A stretch of DNA of 64,000 nucleotides, taken from contig JAOALC010000004.1 in assembly GCA_025153775.1 (NCBI GenBank), forward strand, positions 310,001-374,000, in the 5' to 3' direction. Every line of letters starts with the position of its first letter. The first letter of the stretch is position 1. Source of the DNA: SAR92 clade bacterium H231. GTDB lineage: Bacteria; Pseudomonadota; Gammaproteobacteria; Pseudomonadales; Porticoccaceae. A program made the translations under genes and the position numbers. The notes beneath the pieces were generated by a model. The model ran no database searches. It was not told the DNA's origin and saw nothing but the letters and a program-made list of their open reading frames with translations. Shown here one piece after another: positions 37,976 through 45,527 of this stretch.

Positions 37976-39373
37976 ATGATGAAAAAGGCATTAGAACGAC
38001 TAGAAATCAACTACTTAAAAAACTGGGCAACTGAGTCCAAGCGAAAGCCAATCGTAATAAGAGGCGCCAGGCAGGTCGGCAAGTCGACATTGGTACGTGA
38101 GTTTGCCCGACTGAACGACTATTCACTGGTAGAAATCAACTTTGAACGCAACCCCGAATACCGCGAAGCTTTCACAAGTAGAGATCCAGCCCTAATACTA
38201 ACGACCCTTAAATTACTGACTGGGCAGAGTATTGAAGCAGGCTCAACCCTGTTGTTTCTGGATGAGATTCAAGCCGCCCCGGAAGCTTTACTGACACTGC
38301 GCTACTTCCATGAAGAAAAGCCCGCGTTACATTTAATCGCAGCAGGATCTCTGTTGGAGTTCACCTTGGCTGAAGCACAGTTTTCTATGCCGGTTGGCCG
38401 GGTGGCGTACTTGCATTTAGGACCAATGCACTTTGAAGACTTCCTTGAAGCAATGGGTCATCCAGAATTATCCGCTTTGATTCGCAGCATCTCACTCGCG
38501 GACCTTAGCAATAAGCCAATACCAAGGCCTGTTCACGACAAACTTCTCAGCTTACTTCGCCAATACTGGGTGGTTGGCGGCCTTCCTGAAGCCATTGCTA
38601 CCTATGCACAATCAGGCGATTTTTCCCAAGTCGCCCGCGTTCAGCACAGTATTCTTGCCACTTATCGTGATGACTTTAACAAATACAGCCGCGGAAGTTT
38701 AAAAGGTCGAGTGCAGCTAGTCTTTGATCAATTGCCTGTAGTGACCGGACAAAAGTTTAAATATGCACAGGTAAGCAAAGACCATAAGGCCGCAGAGTTG
38801 GCCGCGGCGCTAGACCAGTTATGCATGGCTCGTGTTGCTCACAGGGTTTACCACACCTCAGCAAACGGTGTCCCACTGGGTGCCGAAGCTAACAAGAAAT
38901 TCTTCAAAACAGTTTATTTGGATGTTGGTTTAACCTGCGCGGCCCTTCGTCTCAATATTCTCGATCTAAACAAAAAGGATTTAACCCTAATCAACAATGG
39001 TGCAATTGCCGAGCAGTTCATTGGTCAGCACCTGCTGTACAGCGGCCCCTTTTATGAAACACCCGCACTGCATTACTGGGTTCGGGAAGCTAAAAGTGCA
39101 GCAGCAGAAATTGATTACCTAATAACTTCAGGGCAGGAAATTGTGCCCATTGAAATTAAGGCGGGGACTATGGGGTCGCTCAAATCACTGCATCAGTTTT
39201 TAAAAGAAAAACAGCGAGGGTTTGGGCTTAGGTTTAATGCCGACGTTCCCAGCTTATTAAGTAGCACCACAACCTTAACCGATACAACGAGTATACAATT
39301 TGATTTGCTGTCTCTACCGCTCTATATGGTAGGCCAAGGGCGGCGATTGGTTCATACTTATTTTGATCGCTGA
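37976..39373 (+). CDS. DUF4143-type AAA ATPase
   Basis: 465 residues from ATG at 37976 (MMKKALERLEINYLKNW), preceded by an AGG-containing site; the frame is open 21 codons further up. N-terminal AAA_14 domain with Walker A GARQVGKST (about residue 32) and Walker B LLFLDEIQ; C-terminal DUF4143 nuclease-like fold (about 240-440) with the IDYLI...PIEIKAG block, a PD-(D/E)XK-type pattern. Function of these proteins is unclear; they are widespread and often horizontally acquired. It is the only plus-strand gene between 30 kb and the window end, and lies between a dead and an intact copy of the same dehydrogenase, which suggests an inserted gene. Confidence 0.85.
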   Translation: MMKKALERLEINYLKNWATESKRKPIVIRGARQVGKSTLVREFARLNDYSLVEINFERNPEYREAFTSRDPALILTTLKLLTGQSIEAGSTLLFLDEIQAAPEALLTLRYFHEEKPALHLIAAGSLLEFTLAEAQFSMPVGRVAYLHLGPMHFEDFLEAMGHPELSALIRSISLADLSNKPIPRPVHDKLLSLLRQYWVVGGLPEAIATYAQSGDFSQVARVQHSILATYRDDFNKYSRGSLKGRVQLVFDQLPVVTGQKFKYAQVSKDHKAAELAAALDQLCMARVAHRVYHTSANGVPLGAEANKKFFKTVYLDVGLTCAALRLNILDLNKKDLTLINNGAIAEQFIGQHLLYSGPFYETPALHYWVREAKSAAAEIDYLITSGQEIVPIEIKAGTMGSLKSLHQFLKEKQRGFGLRFNADVPSLLSSTTTLTDTTSIQFDLLSLPLYMVGQGRRLVHTYFDR

Positions 39374-39404
39374 TAGGCATTACCCAAAACAGCTTAGCTG
39401 CTTC

Positions 39405-40895
39405 CTAAGTAAAACAAATCACCGCACTAGCCACCGTATAGGCCTCCAACCCGCGCACACCGCCCTCAAACCCCACACCAGACTGCTTATGGGCCTCAAA
39501 GCTAATCGACAAATTGCCGCCGCTGGGTTGGTCGGTGGCAATTATCTGGGTGATAGCCGAGCGCAGTTCATCCCCTAGGCGGCGGACGCGGCCAAGGTTT
39601 TGGGTGGCCACATAGGCGGCCAAGCCAAAGGTGCTGTTGTTGGCTATGGCGATGGCTTCGGCTTCATCTTTAAAGCCAATCACCGAGAGCACCGGGCCAA
39701 AAATCTCTTCTTGGGCTATGCGGGCGTTGGGGTCTACTTGGTCAAAGATGGTGGGGCTTAAATAAAAACCGCCGCTGTCTTGCAGCACCTGCTTGCCGGT
39801 CAGAATGGGTTGGGCGCCCTGCTCTTTACCCAGCTCTATATAGCCCAGCACCTTGTTGAGGTGGGCTTGATTCATAATGGCACCAAAGGTGCAGTCTGGG
39901 TCTAGGGGGTCGCTGGGGGTAATAGCGGCGGCCCGCTCTAGCACCTTGGGCATTAACTTGTCGCGAATGCTGTCTTGCACCAGCAGGCGGGTGCCAGAGG
40001 AACAGAGAGCACCCTGGTTGGGGAAGGCGCGCTCCACCACTCGGTCGGCCACATGGTCTAGGTAGTCCTCGCAATCGTCGAACACAATAAACGGCGACTT
40101 GCCGCCGCACTCCAGAATCAGTCGCTTCATATTAGACTCGCCCGCGGCCTTCATCAGCAACTTGCCCGTAGCGCTGCTGCCCACAAAGGTCAACAAATCG
40201 ACATCCATATGGCGGGCCAGAGCGTCTCCAACCATAGGGCCGCCATTCACCACATTAAACACACCGGCAGGCACACCGGCCTCTAGGGCCAGCTCAGCCA
40301 AGAAGCTAGTAGACAGCGAAGTAAACTCCGAGGGCTTTAACACCAGCGAGTTGCCCGTCACCAAAGCCGGGCCAATCTTGCCCCCCGCCAGTATGGCCGG
40401 GAAGTTCCAACCCAGTATACCGGCCACCACACCCACCGGCTGATGGCTCTGATAGATCAGGCAACCCTGGTCAGTACCACAGTTACCCTGCAGCTTATCC
40501 ACATTGGCAGCGGCCTCGCGCAGCCCAGCGGGCAACCCACCCAGGTCATCGCTAAGGGCTTTGCTAATCGGCTTGCCCACATCCATGCTCTCATAGAGCG
40601 CCAAGGTCTCGCGGTGGCTATCAATCAGATCCGCCAGCTTATTTAACACCGCCCCCCGCTCGCCAGAGGACAGGTTGCGCCAGCGGCCATCGTCAAACGC
40701 CTGCCGGGCATTGGCCACCGCAGCGGCCACCTCCGAGCCATCACCATTGGCAAACTCATACAGCAGCTGCCCATTGCGACCAGCAAACTTTTGAATAGTC
40801 TCGGGCCCCACACAGTCTTGGTATTGGCCATTGATAAAATTACGCACAGAAAATTGGGTGTCAGCAGCGCGGGCGCGCCAGTCAATTGTGGTCAT
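39405..40895 (-). CDS. NAD(P)-dependent aldehyde dehydrogenase
   Basis: 496 residues, normal ALDH-superfamily length. The catalytic Glu is in LECGGKSPF and the catalytic Cys in NQGALCSSGTR; the GWNFP and FVGSSATGK nucleotide-binding blocks are intact. Overall it resembles gamma-glutamyl-gamma-aminobutyraldehyde dehydrogenases (PuuC/AldB-like), which act on amino aldehydes from polyamine catabolism, but the substrate is inferred only. A good site (AAGGA) precedes the ATG. It is a paralogue of the dehydrogenase at 48.0-49.5 kb, and a fragment of it lies at 37.6-37.8 kb. Confidence 0.88.
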   Translation of the reverse strand: MTTIDWRARAADTQFSVRNFINGQYQDCVGPETIQKFAGRNGQLLYEFANGDGSEVAAAVANARQAFDDGRWRNLSSGERGAVLNKLADLIDSHRETLALYESMDVGKPISKALSDDLGGLPAGLREAAANVDKLQGNCGTDQGCLIYQSHQPVGVVAGILGWNFPAILAGGKIGPALVTGNSLVLKPSEFTSLSTSFLAELALEAGVPAGVFNVVNGGPMVGDALARHMDVDLLTFVGSSATGKLLMKAAGESNMKRLILECGGKSPFIVFDDCEDYLDHVADRVVERAFPNQGALCSSGTRLLVQDSIRDKLMPKVLERAAAITPSDPLDPDCTFGAIMNQAHLNKVLGYIELGKEQGAQPILTGKQVLQDSGGFYLSPTIFDQVDPNARIAQEEIFGPVLSVIGFKDEAEAIAIANNSTFGLAAYVATQNLGRVRRLGDELRSAITQIIATDQPSGGNLSISFEAHKQSGVGFEGGVRGLEAYTVASAVICFT

Positions 40896-41168
40896 TCAGT
40901 CTTCCTTGAGTTGTGGTTAAAGCAGCTTTAAATCTAGTTCAGAATGAGGTGGTTTGCCAGTTTACATGGTGCTTTAAACAGAGCGAGTTGCTCAGGGTTT
41001 AAGCACTAATAACTAGTTCAGAGGCAGAATAAAATTCCTGGTATCATCGATCACCTACCCTATGGTGACGACAACCAGTGCCCTCATAACGAGAGCCCAG
41101 CAACCTCACCTCAGCGCAAGCTAGGGCCAAGGCCTCTTAAAGATGCCCGCCCACGGGAGAACAATCGG

Positions 41169-41558
41169 CTAACCGCCCTCCACCCGCCTATTCCAAGCCT
41201 CCAGCGTCCCATCCTTATCCCGCACATGAGGCCCGCGGGCCAAACAATCGGAACAGGCCCTAAAGTACAGCGTCCCCTTGTGCCCGGGCTCATTGCCCAC
41301 ACCATTATTGCCCTCCACAACAACTTCATCCGCACAAAATGGGCAGGCCCTAGCTACAGCATCGTCGGCCGCAGGCTCAGCGTTAGACCGTTCATTCCAC
41401 AAAAGCCCAGCCATATAATAGTCCGGCCCCTGCGGCCCCTTCACCAAACAGCCAGGACAAAACACAATATAAGAGAGATAAGGCCATTCCGCCAGACCAG
41501 CGAATTTAGCATCACCACCACAGTGGGGGCAGTCTTCTAGTACCATTTCTACTTCCAT
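41169..41558 (-). CDS. Lar-like double zinc-ribbon protein, copy 1
   Basis: 129 residues with two zinc-ribbon units: CPHC...FCPGC in the N-terminal half and CPFC...CSDC in the C-terminal half, followed by ARGPHVRDKDGTLEAWNRRV. Lar family proteins (restriction alleviation, mostly phage-borne) share the C-P-x-C-G-G...W-N-R pattern, but a role here is not known. GGGAGG lies just before the ATG. It shares an identical 54-bp 5' flank and a nearly identical 3' end with the second copy 450 bases away, so one arose from the other. Confidence 0.75.
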   Translation of the reverse strand: MEVEMVLEDCPHCGGDAKFAGLAEWPYLSYIVFCPGCLVKGPQGPDYYMAGLLWNERSNAEPAADDAVARACPFCADEVVVEGNNGVGNEPGHKGTLYFRACSDCLARGPHVRDKDGTLEAWNRRVEGG

Positions 41559-41609
41559 AGTTTCCTCCCTGGAAATTATTTAGAGATTAATAAAACCGAG
41601 ATATGTATT
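41556..41609 (-). repeat. 54-bp 5' flank of Lar gene copy 1 (duplicate)
   Basis: Identical by eye to 42400-42453. It includes the start codon, ribosome site GGGAGG and an A/T-rich stretch likely to hold the promoter. It marks one end of a duplicated module consisting of the flank plus the zinc-ribbon gene. Confidence 0.9.
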
Positions 41610-41769
41610 TTTTATGGAGTCAGTTCAACAATGGGGGAGTATTTAATCCGCCGAAACAATTACAAAAAGAACTCTTTTGAGATCAACCAACATTGCCAGA
41701 CCTTTATGTTCGAGACACCCTAAAAATCGGCTCATTCTGAGTGCAGCGAAGAGCCTTTATACAAGATCA

Positions 41770-41961
41770 CTAAAAAGTCACCTTATCCCTCAACGCCGCC
41801 TCATCAAAGCTGGCCCCATGGCCAGGCTCATCGGTTACATGAATCGCCCCGCCCAGCTTAGGGTCGTAGGTCATGCCGCCTAGTACTGGGTCTGTTTTAA
41901 AATCATAGGCCGAGTCGAGGTCTAAAAACACAATATTGAGCCGCGCCAGTGCCAGATGGGC
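41770..41961 (-). pseudogene. 3'-terminal fragment of the epimerase gene
   Basis: Bases 41761-41961 match 44103-44303, the 3' end of the enolase-superfamily epimerase gene, at about 193 of 201 positions. Similarity ends abruptly at 41961. The fragment keeps the last ~63 codons (TDEPGHGASFDEAALRDKVT-like ending) and its own TAG stop but has no start or upstream part. It lies between the two Lar-like genes. Confidence 0.9.
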
Positions 41962-42009
41962 TGGGGCCAGGGCCTCTAACAGATTACTCCCCCACCCAAC
42001 AATATCACC

Positions 42010-42402
42010 CTAAACATCCCCCACCCGCCTATTCCAAGCCTCCAGCGTCCCATCCTTATCTCGCACATGGGGCCCGCGCGCCAAACAATTGGGGCATGCA
42101 GTGAAATAGAGGGTCCCCTCGTGCCCAGGCTCATTACCCAGCCCATTATTACCCTCAACCACCTCTTCCCAGGCACAGTAGGGACAGGCCTTGGCAGCCG
42201 CATCTTCCTCAGCTGGGTGCTCAGCCCCAAAGCGGAGTGTCCATTGCGCAATAGCATCAGCAAAATCTGGACCCTGGGGACCTTTTGCCAAGCAGCTGGG
42301 ACAAAACACAATGTGGGTTAAATAAGGCCATTGCGCTGGGCTAGCTAGCGTGGCTTCGCCGCCGCAGTGCGGACAGGCTTTGAGTGCAATTTCCTGTTGC
42401 AT
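42010..42402 (-). CDS. Lar-like double zinc-ribbon protein, copy 2
   Basis: 130 residues, paralogue of the protein at 41169-41558. The same two zinc-ribbon units are present (CPHC...FCPSC and CPYC...CPNC) and the C-terminal ARGPHVRDKDGTLEAWNRRV block is identical. The start has GGGAGG upstream. The two differ mainly in the linker between ribbons. As with copy 1, similarity to restriction-alleviation Lar is limited to the cysteine pattern. Function unknown. Confidence 0.75.
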   Translation of the reverse strand: MQQEIALKACPHCGGEATLASPAQWPYLTHIVFCPSCLAKGPQGPDFADAIAQWTLRFGAEHPAEEDAAAKACPYCAWEEVVEGNNGLGNEPGHEGTLYFTACPNCLARGPHVRDKDGTLEAWNRRVGDV

Positions 42403-42453
42403 AGTTTCCTCCCTGGAAATTATTTAGAGATTAATAAAACCGAGATATGTATT
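42400..42453 (-). repeat. 54-bp 5' flank of Lar gene copy 2 (duplicate)
   Basis: Identical to 41556-41609. The identity ends inside the stop codon (42452-42454) of the dehydrogenase remnant next to it, so the module boundary abuts that gene. Confidence 0.9.
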
Positions 42454-42935
42454 ACCTAGCCACCCACCCCAAATCAATGTCAAAGGCGGACCCAGTTATC
42501 GCACTGGCTTTATCCGAGCACAGATAGGCAACTAACTCAGCCACCTCTGTGGGGTCAATCAAGCGTTTAATTGCCGCAGAACTCAGCATTACCTCCTCCA
42601 CTACCCTGCTTTGATCAATACCTAGGGTTCTGGCCTGATCCGCGATCTGGCTCTCGACTAATGGGGTTTTTACATAGGCCGAACAGACCGCATTCACCGT
42701 TATACCCAGTTCGCCCGCCTCTAGGGCCGCTGATTTAGTAAGGCCTAGCAGACCATGCTTGGCGCTAACATAAGCACTCTTGTTTACCGATGCTACATGA
42801 CTATGGATGGAGCCTATATTAACCACTCGACCCCAGCTCCGCCCTTTCATATGGGGCCAAACTGCTCTGATTAGACTGAAGGGCGAGATCAACATTAGCT
42901 GTATCATTCGCGCCCACTGGTCTTCGGGAAATCTC
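42452..42935 (-). pseudogene. Decayed short-chain dehydrogenase (3-hydroxybutyrate dehydrogenase-like)
   Basis: The C-terminal ~150 residues of a 3-hydroxybutyrate dehydrogenase-type SDR are readable: catalytic Ser in NIGSIHS, YVSAK (Tyr-x-x-x-Lys), GELGITVNAVCSAYVKTP and the C-terminal SAFDIDLGW. The N-terminal NAD-binding half with the Gly-rich motif is missing. Just upstream, FPEDQWAR continues in frame, then DVGDFP is found only in another frame and stops appear, showing frameshift and decay. The protein could be made from an internal ATG at 42907 but would lack the cofactor domain. Confidence 0.82.
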
Positions 42936-43097
42936 CAACATCACAGAATTGGTACACCACTCTGGTTTAACTGCGGGATCTCCATTATCTCACTATCGCT
43001 ATATCGGGATTTACTTATAGAAGCTCTTTTGTTTGATTTTAGAACAAACTGCTACACACAACCGATGGAAATATACAGGGGATTACAATAAAAGATA

Positions 43098-43859
43098 TTA
43101 GAAGCGTAACGACAGACAGGTTAAACCTCCGTCAAGTTTTTGGAATTCCGAAATATCTACTTCGATCACTTCGTATTTCAAAGAGATTAGTCTATCGCGA
43201 GTTACTGGATATCCTACAGGCATAAGTATACGGTCATTAACCCAAAGAGAATTTGCAGCACCAATTTCATCATTAGCTACTAGTATGATCTCATACTTAT
43301 TGAACGTTTGATCCTTGTGGAATTCGGGGCTAGCCAGCATGCGATTATTTTCCAAATAAACAATGCCTGTTTTTAGGTGCAGCAAATTTTTTACGGCAAT
43401 AGTTGATCCAGACATTCCATATTTATTCAGAATATGAATTAACTGACTGGCGCCTTCTATATTGGTACGGTTTGACAAACCAATATAAAAGTGACGACCA
43501 ACCATCATCACGTCACCACCGTCCAGCGTTGCTGGCGCTTCGATACGCTCAAGTTTCTTAAAAAAACTCCTGAGATGCGGCTCCATAGTTTGAATTTCCT
43601 CAGCTCGACTAACGGCACCAGGCCGAGTCAAAACCGCTAATTCACCTGCACATATTGCTGAATCCTCAATGAAGCATGAATCTGGATATCGCTCATCCTT
43701 TGGCAAAACTGTAACTTCTACTTGGCACTTTTTCAGGGCATCAATATAGCCTCGATACTGCTCTAATGCTAACTGATAATTAGGCTTACCAAAGTCGTTA
43801 TCAGCTAGACCATTAATCATATTCTTACAAGGTGTACGAAGAATAGCATTTCTAAACAT
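43098..43859 (-). CDS. Dimethylarginine dimethylaminohydrolase-like protein
   Basis: 253 residues of the guanidino-group-modifying family. DDAH hydrolyses methylated arginine to citrulline and methylamines. Motifs match: PDSCFIEDSA (about residue 59), TLDGGDVM (about 112), the catalytic-region His in NLLHLKTG (about 160), and the catalytic Cys in GGLTCLSLR at the C-terminus. A good site (GGAG) precedes the ATG. An arginine- or ornithine-type substrate is also possible. It is the last gene of the co-oriented catabolic cluster. Confidence 0.8.
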   Translation of the reverse strand: MFRNAILRTPCKNMINGLADNDFGKPNYQLALEQYRGYIDALKKCQVEVTVLPKDERYPDSCFIEDSAICAGELAVLTRPGAVSRAEEIQTMEPHLRSFFKKLERIEAPATLDGGDVMMVGRHFYIGLSNRTNIEGASQLIHILNKYGMSGSTIAVKNLLHLKTGIVYLENNRMLASPEFHKDQTFNKYEIILVANDEIGAANSLWVNDRILMPVGYPVTRDRLISLKYEVIEVDISEFQKLDGGLTCLSLRF

Positions 43860-44108
43860 GATAACTTACTCCAAGAATATTAATTTAAAAACAGATTATT
43901 AAGAATAATTTCTATAAAACATATGTATAAATTTCGGTTGCCAAATATCACGTTTCCAAACCTCCATAAATAGCGAGTATGCCCCAGCCCAACGAAACAT
44001 GAACAGATCCTTAGAGTGGTAGGTAATGGTTTTTTCGGTTACCTATCCTTTGAAATATAATTTAGACAACTAGTTAGTGCGACTATCAAAAAGATGATTG
44101 CCACAAGA

Positions 44109-45215
44109 TCAATAAATAGTCACCTTATCCGTCAACGCCGCCTCATCAAAGCTGGCCCCATGGCCAGGCTCATCGGTTACATGAATCACCCCGCCCAGCT
44201 TAGGGTCGTAGGTCATGCCGCCTCGTACTGGGTCTGTTTTAAAATCATAGGCCGAGTCTAGATCTAAAAACACAATATTGGGCCGCGCCAGTGCCAGATG
44301 GGCAGCGGCACCCAGGCCCAAACGCGACTCGCCAAAGCAACCAATCATGCACTTGCAGCCCGCCGCCTCGGCGATGGCATTAATCTTTAAGCCAGTGTGA
44401 ATACCCCCGGCCTTACCCAGCTTAATATTCAGGTAATCTGCTGCCCCGGCGCGGATTAACTTCAGCGCATCATAGTGGTCAAATACCGATTCGTCAGCGC
44501 AGATGGGGAGCTCCACCTTGTCTCGCAGGCGCGCCAGATTATCAACATCCCACACCGCTAAGGGCTGCTCGGAATACTGCAGATTCAGAGACTGCATGGC
44601 CTGAATATTGGCCACCGCTGTGGGGTAATCCCAGCCCTGATTGCTGTCCATCTTGATAGCAATGCCGGGCCCTGCCAGCTCGCGCACCGCCGCCACATGG
44701 GCCACATCCGCCAAACCAGGCCGGCCCACCTTTAACTTAATTGCATCAAAACCAGCATCTAAAATACTCTGGGCTCGGGCTACTGTCTGGGCCACGGTGT
44801 CCTGAATACCTATTGTCAGGTCGGTGCGAATAGCACGCTTCTCGCCACCCAAAAACTGATACAGCGGCATAGCCGCCGCCTTGGCCGCAATATCGTAGAG
44901 CGCCATATCAAAGGCCGAGCGAATCGATGGCTCGCCCACCGTAAAACCATTAATCTCGGTCATACGCGCCTCAATGGCCAGCGCATCCTTGCCCTTAATC
45001 AGCTGCGCCAATTGCTGGGCAGTTTGGTAATTGGTTTGCTGTGAATCACCGACAATTTCCATACAGGGACTGGCCTCCCCCCACCCTACCAAGCCACTGC
45101 CTGCCGTGATCTTTATTACCACGTTATTGGCACAATCCATCTCACCAAGTGCGTCCCTCAAAGGATGGTGATACTCAACATTGACTTTGTATACTTCAAT
45201 GGATTCTATCTTCAC
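44109..45215 (-). CDS. Enolase-superfamily dipeptide epimerase-like protein
   Basis: About 368 residues. Muconate-lactonising subgroup of the enolase superfamily, closest in pattern to dipeptide (Ala-Glu type) epimerases. The catalytic KxK is IKLKVG (about 160); metal ligands are in MDSNQGW, SEQPLA and CADES; the second lysine is in NIKLGKAGG. The start is taken as GTG with GAGAG eight bases upstream; a TTG five codons earlier has no site. Family members can also be amino-acid racemases or cycloisomerases. A truncated copy of its 3' end lies at 41.8-42.0 kb. Confidence 0.82.
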   Translation of the reverse strand: MKIESIEVYKVNVEYHHPLRDALGEMDCANNVVIKITAGSGLVGWGEASPCMEIVGDSQQTNYQTAQQLAQLIKGKDALAIEARMTEINGFTVGEPSIRSAFDMALYDIAAKAAAMPLYQFLGGEKRAIRTDLTIGIQDTVAQTVARAQSILDAGFDAIKLKVGRPGLADVAHVAAVRELAGPGIAIKMDSNQGWDYPTAVANIQAMQSLNLQYSEQPLAVWDVDNLARLRDKVELPICADESVFDHYDALKLIRAGAADYLNIKLGKAGGIHTGLKINAIAEAAGCKCMIGCFGESRLGLGAAAHLALARPNIVFLDLDSAYDFKTDPVRGGMTYDPKLGGVIHVTDEPGHGASFDEAALTDKVTIY

Positions 45216-45527
45216 AATCTTTTCTCTCAATTATGGATTTCATCTCCAGAATATTTCTATATAAATAGATATGCACCCAACCGCTGCGTAAGGACTATCA
45301 GATAACCTGATGGCCACCTCGCATGCAACCTCTTCGAAATGCTCGATTCGCCAGCAGTAAGCGTTGGTGATTCAGTTACAGGTTGTATCGTGACGTTCTG
45401 AGATGTAGGCCATTTACGTTCCTTTAAATACTGATTAAGCAGAAGTTCTCACAGACAATCTAAGACTCAATAATGTTGAGAGACTGCTTCATCAGACCCC
45501 AAACTTTTAGTACTAAAGAGAAGCTAC
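45216..45527. other. Intergenic region, no feature recognised
   Basis: 312 A/T-rich bases between the peptidase-like gene and the epimerase gene. No convincing frame, terminator or RNA was found. It may hold a promoter for the epimerase gene. Confidence 0.3.

Noticed and set aside
41700-41760. CATTCTGAGTGCAGCGAAG resembling a dispersed intergenic repeat
   Set aside because: Only one copy is seen in this window, so a repeat cannot be supported.
44020-44045. TAGGTAA/TTACCTA hairpin between DDAH-like and epimerase genes
   Set aside because: The stem is only 7 bp with a 12-base loop and no T run follows on the transcribed strand; it could be chance.
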